Of a DNA stretch of 64,000 nucleotides, positions 1 through 8,500 are shown one piece after another; the first letter of the stretch is position 1; each line of letters opens with the position of its first letter. This DNA comes from Cyclobacterium sp. (GTDB lineage Bacteria > Bacteroidota > Bacteroidia > Cytophagales > Cyclobacteriaceae): positions 62,001-126,000 of the forward strand of contig NZ_JABURL010000111.1 in the NCBI RefSeq assembly GCF_014762705.1, read 5' to 3'. The notes under the pieces are model-generated. The model saw only the letters and a list, made by a program, of their open reading frames with translations. It did no database searches and was not told the DNA's origin. A program made the translations under genes and the position numbers.

Positions 1-215
1 AAGGAAACTTGTACCTCTTTAAAGAAAATCAATAAAGATGAGCTCTTAAAACTTGAAAACAACCTGGAAAGCTTCCCTACCGGAGACTCCTATCGGATAG
101 AAGGACATGCATATGTTACTGATCTGGATGTTTTTGGCTCCCATTCACTATTCCAGGGAGATTTTGAGTACAGCGGTATTTAGGTCTACGTTTCTGATTA
201 ATCGAACTAAGTTTA
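1..215 (+). pseudogene. Remnant of a MutS-family ATPase gene (5' end outside window)
   Basis: The frame that opens at base 1 reads ...LENNLESFPTGDSYRIEG followed by HAYVTDLDVFGSHSLFQ and stops at 181-183. Bacteroidota MutS-like ATPases carry a very similar stretch (HPY..DLDIFG..SLFQ) directly followed by (L)INRT. Here LINRT does occur, but about 35 bases later and in another frame (191-214). The reading frame is therefore broken by extra sequence between SLFQ and LINRT. The ATPase half that should follow is absent, because a DinB-like gene starts at 222. I infer a decayed, 3'-truncated gene. The family call rests on motif memory, and the upstream part cannot be seen. Confidence 0.55.
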
Positions 216-221
216 TTTCTT

Positions 222-707
222 ATGCCCTTAAACAATGCCGAAACACAAGTCCTGCGCCAACACCTGATCGAGTCGCTGAGCGGTGTGAAAGCCCATATTA
301 CTTTCGATCAGGTTGTGGTCGATTTTCCACTTGACGCCATCAATAGAAAGGTTGCTGGAATTCCCCATTCCCCCTGGGACCTGGTGGAACACATGCGCCT
401 CGCTCAGCGGGATATCATCGACTTTATTCAAAATCCCAACTACCGGGAAATGAAATGGCCGGATGACTATTGGCCAAATGCTGAAACGGATACTAAAACC
501 TGGAATGAATCAATTGAAGGTATTATGACTGACCGCAACGCATTGATCCGATTGATTGAGGACAATTCAATCAACCTATTTGCCCCAATTGCACATGTTC
601 CGGATTACACAATATTTCGGGAGATCATCATTATGGCCAATCACCATTCCTACCACACCGGTCAATTGCTTTACCTAAAAAGGGTTTTTAAAAGTTATGC
701 TAAATAA
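222..707 (+). CDS. DinB-like (putative metal-dependent hydrolase fold) protein
   Basis: This 161-residue protein has the four-helix DinB/YfiT layout and usual length. A histidine in the second helix (LVEHMRLAQRD, H57) and two in the last helix (ANHHSYHTGQL, H141 and H145) form the three-histidine metal site typical of the superfamily. The C-terminal HxxxHxGQ(L/I) signature is intact. Members act as thiol-dependent transferases or hydrolases, or have stress-linked roles of unknown chemistry, so the substrate cannot be named. No signal peptide is present, so it is probably cytosolic. The ATG start sits just after the broken MutS-like fragment. The next gene begins 85 bases on, and an operon link is unclear. 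Confidence 0.85.
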   Translation: MPLNNAETQVLRQHLIESLSGVKAHITFDQVVVDFPLDAINRKVAGIPHSPWDLVEHMRLAQRDIIDFIQNPNYREMKWPDDYWPNAETDTKTWNESIEGIMTDRNALIRLIEDNSINLFAPIAHVPDYTIFREIIIMANHHSYHTGQLLYLKRVFKSYAK

Positions 708-792
708 GGAAAATCAAGCATATTTCCACACCTGATATTTACTTGCTTAATGGTTAAAATGGGTAACTTGGTCTGCACTTAACCTTAAACTA

Positions 793-2421
793 ATGGGAAA
801 AATTAAGAAACCAGGGGTATACATTGTAGAGAAAAACGCTTTCCCCTCTTCAGTGGTGGAAGTTGCAAGTGCAATTCCTGCATTTATAGGGCATACCGAA
901 AAAATTCCGGATGCGGGTGCAGACGGCCTCCTCCGGATCAGCTCGTTAAGGGAATTTGAGCGGTGGTTTGGTGGACCGGCTGACTATCGGTTTCGAATGC
1001 GTAAAGCTACTGAGGAAGGGGAGAAATCCCGAATTGAAGCGCAAAAAAAAGAAGAAAGGGGTGAAAAGCGAGCTGAGTTTGACATCCGCCTGGACCTGAT
1101 AGGTGACAAGGAAGCCTATTCTGTGAGTCGGCTCGGAACCGTGTACAGGCTGTATGAAGCTATGCGATTCTTTTTTCAGAATGGTGGGGGAGCTTGCTAT
1201 ATCATTTCTGTTGGTGGTTATAAGGATCAGATTAGGGAAGAAAGGCTCGCAGACGGACTCCGTAGGCTGGAAAATGAACCGGAACCCACCCTGGTACTGC
1301 TTCCCGATGCCGTATCTCTGGATACAGCCGAGGCATTTTATAGCCTGTGCCGAAAGGTAATCGCCCATTGCGGAAAGATGAGGAACCGGATGGCCATTTT
1401 GGATGTGTACCAGGGCTACAAAGCCTTTCAAAATCCTGCGGGCGGGAAGTCCGTAGTGGATCGGTTCAGGGAAGGGGTAGGAACCGAATCACTAAGTTAT
1501 GCAGCGGCCTATTATCCCTGGTTGGAAACGACGATTGTGCAGGAATCAGAATTGTCATTTCAAAATCTGACGGATGATAGCCTGGCACTGTTGGTTGAAA
1601 TGATCAGTGGAGAACTTGCGCTAACCGATCATCCTGAAAATGAATTAGAAAGCGAAGCGGTACGAAAGGAGCGGGTTTTATCCCTGGTAAAACAACTTCC
1701 CGATTATACATCAGCTGTCGTGAATAGCTGGGACGATGACCCGGATACTTCCGGCAAATTATCTCCCGCTAACCTGCACCGCACGCTTTTGGCGTTGAGT
1801 CAGGCGTATAAAGCATTAATGGGATTTCTGCAAAAGTACCTGAATCAACTGCCACCTGCGGCCGCAATGGCCGGGTTGTACACGTTGGTGGATTCCATGA
1901 GCGGGGTTTGGAAAGCCCCCGCCAATCTTTCCCTGAATTCCGTCATTGCTCCATCTGTACCCATTTCCACTGAAGAGCAGGAATACCTGAATACACCCTT
2001 GGATGGTAAAGCTGTCAATGCCATTCGCTCCTTTATTGGAGAAGGGGTGCTGGTATGGGGTGCGCGCACATTGGATGGAAACAGCAACGAATGGAGATAC
2101 ATTCATGTGCGGCGGACGGTGATGGTACTCGAACAATCGATGCTATTGGCGGTCAAAGCCTATACCTTTGAACCCAATCAGAATGCCACCTGGACCACTG
2201 TCAAATCCATGCTGATAAATTACCTGACACAGCAGTGGAAAATGGGTGCTTTGGCCGGAGCGAGCCCAGCAGAGGCATTCTCCGTGCGGGTGGGGTTAGG
2301 GGAAACGATGACGGTTGAGGATATCCAGAGTGGTATAATGCGGGTAACCGCTTCAGTAGCCGTCAACAAACCGGCTGAATTTTTTGAAATTTCTTTTGTG
2401 CAGCACATGCAAAAAACATAA
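793..2421 (+). CDS. Contractile tail-sheath protein, orphan
   Basis: This is a 542-residue protein of the phage tail sheath family, also found in extracellular contractile injection systems and R-type pyocins. The N-terminus has the sheath signature PGVYIVE followed by SAIPAFIGHTE. Typical middle blocks are RLYEAMRFFFQNGGGACYI, LVLLPDA and AAYYPWLETT. The C-terminal domain contains LNPF-equivalent segments: NAIRSFIGEGVLVWGARTL, WRYIHVRR and the closing FVEP-like YTFEPNQNATW. A charged stretch at about residues 78-105 looks like a surface insertion. Sheath subunits polymerise around an inner tube and drive contraction. No tube, baseplate, spike, AAA ATPase or terminator gene lies nearby, so the machine partners must be elsewhere or lost. 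Family assignment is firm; function here is open. Confidence 0.85.
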   Translation: MGKIKKPGVYIVEKNAFPSSVVEVASAIPAFIGHTEKIPDAGADGLLRISSLREFERWFGGPADYRFRMRKATEEGEKSRIEAQKKEERGEKRAEFDIRLDLIGDKEAYSVSRLGTVYRLYEAMRFFFQNGGGACYIISVGGYKDQIREERLADGLRRLENEPEPTLVLLPDAVSLDTAEAFYSLCRKVIAHCGKMRNRMAILDVYQGYKAFQNPAGGKSVVDRFREGVGTESLSYAAAYYPWLETTIVQESELSFQNLTDDSLALLVEMISGELALTDHPENELESEAVRKERVLSLVKQLPDYTSAVVNSWDDDPDTSGKLSPANLHRTLLALSQAYKALMGFLQKYLNQLPPAAAMAGLYTLVDSMSGVWKAPANLSLNSVIAPSVPISTEEQEYLNTPLDGKAVNAIRSFIGEGVLVWGARTLDGNSNEWRYIHVRRTVMVLEQSMLLAVKAYTFEPNQNATWTTVKSMLINYLTQQWKMGALAGASPAEAFSVRVGLGETMTVEDIQSGIMRVTASVAVNKPAEFFEISFVQHMQKT

Positions 2422-2515
2422 GAAACCGTGTATGATCCCGAAGTTAAGATTGTAGCGATTTTATTCCGTTAGTGCTAAAAATGGTTCCTAAACAATCGTA
2501 AATTAAGAGAGAAAA

Positions 2516-3052
2516 TTGAGAACAGACTGGAAATACCGCCTGATGCTAGCTTTTCAAATGGGAGCGCTATACACACTTGGAATTTGGGCAATGGACTATT
2601 TGTCGGCAGACAACAAAGTGGATTCGCTGAACAGTTTACTGTTCAAGGGGCTGTTTTTCGGTATTACTTTTAGTCTGGTATTTCCTTGCCTTTTTAATGC
2701 ATTAGCCGGAAAAGTATTCGCCAAAATGGGTGGAAACATTCATCCGGTGCTGGAGGCAACGGAAAAAATTGAAAAGGAGGCACCCGCTACCTTATTTAAA
2801 GGACTGGAAGGTGTTGGAGGAAAGCTGTTTTTGACCAATAAAAGAGTTATTTTTAAGTCTCACCAATTGAATATCCAACGGGGACAAACCGACGTAGACT
2901 TATCATCGATCAGCGGGATCGAAAAAAGAATGGTGAATAAATGGGGAAATGCGCGTATGGTTGTTCAGACGAAAGACGGTATGGAATATCAGTTGGTCGT
3001 TTATGAGCCAGAGCTATGGATTGTAGAAATTAATGAAAGAATAACCTATTAA
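2516..3052 (+). CDS. Small membrane protein with GRAM/PH-like domain
   Basis: The 178-residue protein begins with two hydrophobic segments (about residues 9-26 and 41-66). A soluble domain follows, containing GKLFLTNKRVIFKSHQ, the hallmark strand pair of GRAM/bacterial PH domains, and then DVDLSSISGIEK. Such domains often sit on membranes and may bind lipids or partners; no enzyme activity is implied. The start used is TTG at 2516, preceded by AAGAGAG, because the N-terminus MRTDWKYRL resembles the charged lead of related proteins. An ATG at 2543 would remove eight residues. The two-component genes follow after 83 bases, which contain regulator boxes. Confidence 0.75.
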   Translation: MRTDWKYRLMLAFQMGALYTLGIWAMDYLSADNKVDSLNSLLFKGLFFGITFSLVFPCLFNALAGKVFAKMGGNIHPVLEATEKIEKEAPATLFKGLEGVGGKLFLTNKRVIFKSHQLNIQRGQTDVDLSSISGIEKRMVNKWGNARMVVQTKDGMEYQLVVYEPELWIVEINERITY

Positions 3053-3084
3053 TAAAAAGCAGCTGGATGGAATTTTTAGCATTT

Positions 3085-3131
3085 CTTAAGATTCATTTAA
3101 TGGATACTTAAGCGGGTAATATGGATATTTG
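3085..3131 (+). promoter_or_regulatory. Putative response-regulator boxes and promoter of the regulator gene
   Basis: CTTAAG occurs at 3085-3090 and again at 3107-3112, exactly 22 bases apart. A weaker copy, TTTAAT, sits midway at 3096-3101, so the period is 11 bp, about one helical turn. A GATATTTG element at 3124-3131 resembles the Bacteroidota -7 box TAnnTTTG (7 of 8). The last box starts 17 bases before it. The ATG of the regulator gene follows five bases later, so the transcript may have almost no leader. The layout matches the boxes before the pump gene (5430-5487). Confidence 0.6.
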
Positions 3132-3135
3132 CTAG

Positions 3136-3804
3136 ATGAGAATTTTGATAGTTGAAGATGAGCAGGGAATTGCGGCTTTTCTCAAGCAAGGTTTAGAGGA
3201 AGAGTCTTTTGCTGTGGATGTCACTGATGAGGGCAAATCGGGCCTCAGGTTGGCTTTATCAGGAGAGTACGATATCCTTTTGTTGGACTGGATGCTTCCG
3301 GGATTAAGCGGGATTGAAATTTGCAGGCAGTTCAGAAAGGAATTCCCAACCACGCCTGTCATTTTTCTTACCGCCAAGGACACGCTTGACGAAACCTTAT
3401 TTGGTTTGCAGTCTGGGGCAAATGATTACATAAAAAAGCCCTTTCATTTCGAAGAAATTCTGGAGAGAATCAAAGTGCAATTAAGACCAAAGATGGGGGA
3501 GCACTCTCTTTTTACCTTGGGGATCATTACGTTAAATACGGAAACCCATCAGGTTTTTAAAGGAAAGGAAGAAATTAATCTCACCCAGAAGGAATTTGCA
3601 TTATTGGAATACCTCATCCGCAACAAAGGCAAGGTATGCCGAAGAAGCCGCATTATCGAAAGTGTGTGGGATATCCAGTTCGAATACAATACGGGTGTTA
3701 TCGATGTGTATATCAATGCATTGCGAAAGAAACTTTCATTATCCGATGAAGAAAATTACATTCAGACCGTGCGTGGGGTAGGTTACATTGCAAAAGAATT
3801 ATGA
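3136..3804 (+). CDS. OmpR/CusR-type response regulator
   Basis: This 222-residue protein has an N-terminal receiver domain. The acidic pair lies in VEDE, the phosphoacceptor is D51 (LLLDWMLPG), and the conserved lysine is in KKPF. The C-terminal winged-helix DNA-binding domain ends TVRGVGYIAKE, typical of the OmpR/PhoB class. Its stop overlaps the start of the kinase gene by 4 bases (ATGA), so translation is coupled. The efflux genes downstream imply a role like CusR/CopR, switching on metal export. The repeated CTTAAG boxes before this gene and before the pump gene are the probable binding sites, suggesting autoregulation. The metal sensed is not shown by the sequence. Confidence 0.93.
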   Translation: MRILIVEDEQGIAAFLKQGLEEESFAVDVTDEGKSGLRLALSGEYDILLLDWMLPGLSGIEICRQFRKEFPTTPVIFLTAKDTLDETLFGLQSGANDYIKKPFHFEEILERIKVQLRPKMGEHSLFTLGIITLNTETHQVFKGKEEINLTQKEFALLEYLIRNKGKVCRRSRIIESVWDIQFEYNTGVIDVYINALRKKLSLSDEENYIQTVRGVGYIAKEL

Positions 3805-5171
3805 ATCTTAGCTTCCAAAATAGAATAGCCTTCCATTATTTGGTGGCCACCGCCATCATCATGGCTTTTGTATTCGGAATGATATTTTTTATCGTGAGAG
3901 GTACCGTTATTCAGAATCTTGATAGTGATTTGTCCTACGAAGCCGAAAAACATTTAAACGAGATCGAATTTGTAAAGGATAGCATTCAATTCATCAACAA
4001 GCAAGAATGGCAAGAGCGTGAACACACCGAGACACAGGTCAATCCAGTCTTTATTCAATTGAATGATAAGGAAGGCACCGTGATGGATCGATCTCCAAAT
4101 CTTAAGCAAGATTTTTTAACTTTTCAGGGAGGGTCAGACGGTGGGTACTACAATGCTGAATTAACAGAAATTCCCATCAGACAGGTTCAACTACCCATTA
4201 CAAATAACGGGCAGGTGAAAGGATATATTATTGCGGCCATATCGTCTGAGTCTGCATTTTCCGTGATTTTCAGGTTGCAGGAGGTCTTGATGGTTTCTTA
4301 CATTGTGATTCTGGTAGGTTTGTACTTCATGTCCCGGTATTTGGCGGGCAGAAGTGTTCGACCAATCCAGGAAATGACCCGTACTATTACGCACATCACC
4401 CAGAACAACCTGAATGAACGCGTTTATCTCCCTAAAAACCAGGATGAAATCCATTTTCTTTCATCCAGCTTCAACGACTTGCTGGAGCGTATTCAAAAGG
4501 CCATAGAAAAGGAAAAGCAATTCACCTCGGATGCCTCCCACGAACTCCGAACCCCACTTGCCACCTTGCGGGGTACCCTGGAGGTGCTGATCAGGAAGCC
4601 AAGATCCCAACAGGAGTACGAAGAAAAGATACTTTACAGCCTTAAGGAAATAGACCGTATGACGGCCACCTTGGAGCAACTCCTGATGTTGGCCCGCTTA
4701 GAAACATCTGCAGGAAGCAAAAAGGAATCATTTATCCCTATTTCAACGCTCCTTGAAGAATCTATATCGCGGTTTAAAAACCTGATCAAAGAGAAAAAAT
4801 TGAAAATAAACCTAAGCATCAATCTATCCGAAAAGGCACTTTTGCCTCATTTCTACAGCAATATCATCGTGGACAATATACTAAACAATGCCATTAAATA
4901 TTCGAATAATGGGGGGACGATAAGTATCAGTGTTGATATTGTTGGCGGTCGTATAATCTGCAATGTTAAGGATGAAGGAATAGGAATTAAAGAGGAGGAT
5001 TTAAACAATATTTACGACAGTTTCTATCGATCTGATGCCTTAAGTCACAGGCAAATTCCGGGAAATGGTCTGGGACTGGCCATTGCAAAGAAATGTGCCA
5101 ACGCCATTCAAGCTGAATTGAATGTTAGCAGCACCTTTGGTCAGGGTACGAATGTTATGATTACTTTTTAA
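3801..5171 (+). CDS. Sensor histidine kinase (CusS-like)
   Basis: The 456-residue inner-membrane kinase has one transmembrane helix near residues 12-32, a periplasmic sensor of about 130 residues, and a second helix near 163-183. A HAMP linker follows. The HisKA domain carries the phosphorylated H247 (SDASHELRTPL). The ATPase domain shows an N box (NILNNAIKYS), a G1 box (DEGIGI) and a G2 box (GNGLGLAIAKK), all intact. It overlaps the regulator gene and precedes the metal-efflux genes, so it most likely senses a periplasmic metal such as copper, silver, zinc or cobalt. The periplasmic part has no clear metal motif that I can point to. Confidence 0.92.
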   Translation: MNLSFQNRIAFHYLVATAIIMAFVFGMIFFIVRGTVIQNLDSDLSYEAEKHLNEIEFVKDSIQFINKQEWQEREHTETQVNPVFIQLNDKEGTVMDRSPNLKQDFLTFQGGSDGGYYNAELTEIPIRQVQLPITNNGQVKGYIIAAISSESAFSVIFRLQEVLMVSYIVILVGLYFMSRYLAGRSVRPIQEMTRTITHITQNNLNERVYLPKNQDEIHFLSSSFNDLLERIQKAIEKEKQFTSDASHELRTPLATLRGTLEVLIRKPRSQQEYEEKILYSLKEIDRMTATLEQLLMLARLETSAGSKKESFIPISTLLEESISRFKNLIKEKKLKINLSINLSEKALLPHFYSNIIVDNILNNAIKYSNNGGTISISVDIVGGRIICNVKDEGIGIKEEDLNNIYDSFYRSDALSHRQIPGNGLGLAIAKKCANAIQAELNVSSTFGQGTNVMITF

Positions 5172-5514
5172 CCAATCCAAAATAGAAAATCCAAAGGAGA
5201 CCTAAAAGCCTACCTGCTATGTCGCCAATAAGAGACCTATTATTAGTCATCCCAGGGACAGTTAACCGGACAATCAAATTATTCCTAAAAGTTACGGGCA
5301 TTGGGCTGCTTTTCTACTTGCTATGGATGGCGCCTTATCGACAGCAGGTCTTGGAATCAGCGTCACTGCAGCAGAGGAACCCAATAATTTTGGTTTCTTC
5401 CCGGGCGTATGGTTAAAATACCTCCCGATCTTAAGCCAATCTTAAGAAAGTCTTGAGAAAGGCTTTAGGACTGGTAGGCTACATTTGATGAGTAATACCA
5501 AATGCAGCCCATCA
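5172..5514. other. Gap between kinase and pump genes
   Basis: A frame at 5219-5416 could encode 65 residues with one hydrophobic helix and has AAAGGAG upstream. It matches nothing I recognise, so I do not call it a gene. The right part holds the regulator boxes and the pump promoter. No clear terminator hairpin was seen after the kinase gene. Confidence 0.5.
5430..5487 (+). promoter_or_regulatory. Four 11-bp-spaced regulator boxes and promoter of the efflux operon
   Basis: CTTAAG at 5430, CTTAAG at 5441, CTTGAG at 5452 and CTTTAG at 5463 are spaced exactly 11 bp apart. A perfect TAnnTTTG element (TACATTTG) lies at 5480-5487, and the last box starts 17 bases before it, the same distance as at the regulator gene. 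OmpR-family regulators commonly bind direct repeats with this period, so these are likely activator sites. A start of transcription near 5491-5495 would exclude the ATG at 5488 and favour the ATG at 5515. Confidence 0.7.
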
Positions 5515-8500
5515 ATGTTAGAGAAGATCATACAATACAGTATTCACCACAAACTGATCGTGCTTTTATTCTCAGCGGGAGTGATCGCTTTTGGAATTTA
5601 TTCCCTTACTGAGATTCCCATTGGAGCTGTTCCAGATGTCACCAACAATCAGGTACAAATCATCACCACTTCCCGAAATTTAGCAACTGAAGACGTGGAG
5701 AAATTTCTTACCTATCCGGTAGAGTTGGAAATGGCCAACCTGCCCAATGTGAAAGAAATAAGATCCATTTCTAAGTTTGGGCTCTCCGTGGTAACGGTGG
5801 TTTTTGATGATAAAATTGGCACGTATCTCCCAAGACAACTTATCGCTGAAAAAATAAAGGCAGCCGAAGATAAAATTCCTGAGGGATTTGGAAAACCATT
5901 CATGGGACCCATCACCACTGGCCTGGGTGAGATTTATCAGTATGTCATCGAGGTAGATTCGGCACATCGTGACCGGTATTCCTTATCGGATATGCGTACC
6001 ATACAGGATTGGGTGGTCAGGCGTCGACTTTCCGGCATCCCGGGAGTGGTAGAGGTAAATACCTGGGGCGGTCATCTCAAACAGTACGAAGTGGCGCTCA
6101 ATCCGGAAAAACTCCGGAGTTTGAATATCTCTATTTCGCAGGCCTTTTCGGCATTGGAAAAAAACAATAGCGTGGCTGGAGGGGGCTACATTGAAAAAAC
6201 CAACCAAACTTATTTTATCAGAGGGGAAGGCATGGTAAGCTCCCTGGAAGATATAGAAAACATCGTGGTTGAAAACCGAAAAGGCACCCCCGTTTTTATT
6301 AAAGACGTCGCGACCGTAGGTTTTGGACATGCCACCCGATTTGGTGCCATAACGGGAAATGGAGAAGGAGAAAAAGTATTGGGGCAAGTGATGATGCTCA
6401 AAGGAGCCAACTCAAAAGCAACCATAGAGGCCGTAAAGGAAAGAGTTGCCGAGATATCGGTTGCCTTACCTCAGGGTATCCATATCAATCCCTTTTTGGA
6501 GCGAAGTGAACTCATCGGCAAAACGACCTTTACGATAGCCGAAAATCTGATTTTAGGTTGTTTAATCGTGATTTTTGTCGTGGTGCTGCTGCTTGGCAAT
6601 ATACGGTCCGGATTAGTGGTAGCATCTGTCATTCCAATGTGTTTGCTTTTTGCCTTATCTCTCATGTATATTTTTGGAGTGGATGCCAACCTGATGAGTC
6701 TGGGAGCCATTGACTTTGGAATTATCATAGATGGTGCAGTGATTATAGTAGAATTCATAGCCTTCAAAATAACGGCAGAGAGGTCCACATTGATGGCAAT
6801 GCCCAAAGGAGAAAAACAAAATTACATAGATAAAATTACCCATCATGGTGCCAGCAAAATGATGCACTCTGCTGTATTTGGTCAGCTTATTATCATCATT
6901 GTGTTTATTCCCATTCTCTCGTTGGTGGGCGTGGAAGGAAAAATGTTCAGGCCAATGGCCCTGGTATTTTCGTTTGCATTGATTGGAGCGATGATCATGT
7001 GTTTTACTTACGTACCCGTAATGGCTTCTTTGTTTATTAAGCCATCTGACCCTGACAAAAAAACAATTTCCTCCCGCCTCATCACATTTTTGGAAAACAA
7101 GTACAGACCAACCATGGCCTGGGCACTTCGGGAGAAAAAAATCGTTTTGAGCTTATCAGCTGCCTTGATGATTGTAGTTGGCATTCTCTTTAGTCGCATG
7201 GGAGGTGAATTTGTACCTACATTGGACGAAGGTGATTTTGTGATCCAACCCGTACTTAAAACAGGCACTACCTTAACCAATACGATAAAAGCCACTACCC
7301 GTATGGAAAAGATCCTTTTGCAATTTCCTGAGGTAAAGCAGGTTGTGAGTAGGATTGGAGCGGCCGAAGTACCCACGGACCCCATGTCTATGGAAGAAAG
7401 TGATGTTATAATCAAACTGATTCCAAAAGGCGAATGGGTTTCAGCCGAAAGCAAGGACCAGTTAGCTAATAAATTTAAGGAAGCACTTTCAGCCGAAATC
7501 CCAGGGGTGGACTTTGAGTTTACCCAACCTATTGAAATGCGCTTCAATGAATTGATCACCGGAGTGCGTGCCGATTTGGCCATTAAAATTTTTGGTGAGG
7601 ACCTGGACATTCTTTACAATAAGGCCCTGGAGGTAGAAAAGGCCATTCAACATATCGAAGGAGCAGCCGATATTATCGTCGAGAAAGTGGCGGGTCTCCC
7701 ACAAATGTCGGTGAATTATAACCGGCAAATGATTGCGAAATATGGGATGAATGTGGATGAACTCAACAGCATCATCACCATGGGCTTTGCCGGGAAAGCT
7801 GCCGGAACCGTATTTGAAGGTGAAAAGCAATTTGATTTAGTGGTTCGGTTTGATAAGGAACACCACCGGGATTTGGAGGATATTGAAATGGCTACCATTC
7901 AATTACCAAATGGAAATCAGGTTCCTCTCAGTGAATTTGCAACCGTCAGCTATACCACTGGACCTGCTAAAATATCAAGAGATGACACGAAACGAAGGAT
8001 TGTGGTTGGGGTAAACGTACGGGGCCGGGATTTAGAGTCTGTAGTGAAGGACGTTCAGCAGGTCATCAATAGCGAGATTGATTTACCAATTGGCTACACG
8101 GTGGAATATGGAGGTCAGTTTGAAAATCTGAGAACGGCCAGAGACCGCTTAATGGTGGCAGTACCCATAGCCCTCATTTTGATATTTATACTACTCTATT
8201 TCGCCTTTAATTCTGTGAAAGAAGCCCTTATTATTTACAGTGCCATTCCCATGTCAGCCGTGGGTGGGGTCATCCTGTTGTACATTAGGGATATGCCATT
8301 CAGTATTTCAGCAGGGGTTGGATTTATCGCCCTCTTTGGTATTGCGGTGCTGAACGGAATCGTCCTGATCGAAGAATTTAAAGAGCTTAAGGCGCACGGC
8401 ATCAAAGACATTAACAGACGGATTTTGATGGGCACCAGAAACAGGTTACGTCCTGTACTTCTCACGGCATCGGCGGCTGCATTGGGCTTCTTGCCGATGG

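Noticed and set aside
946-1431. 161-codon antisense frame in the sheath gene
   Set aside because: It is a shadow of the strongly recognised sheath coding sequence.
793-3052. Prophage hypothesis for the sheath gene
   Set aside because: No capsid, terminase, integrase, tube or lysis gene is within reach.
5219-5416. 65-codon frame between kinase and pump genes
   Set aside because: It has a hydrophobic helix and a purine-rich lead, but no family match, and its end runs into the regulator-box region. Not called as a gene.
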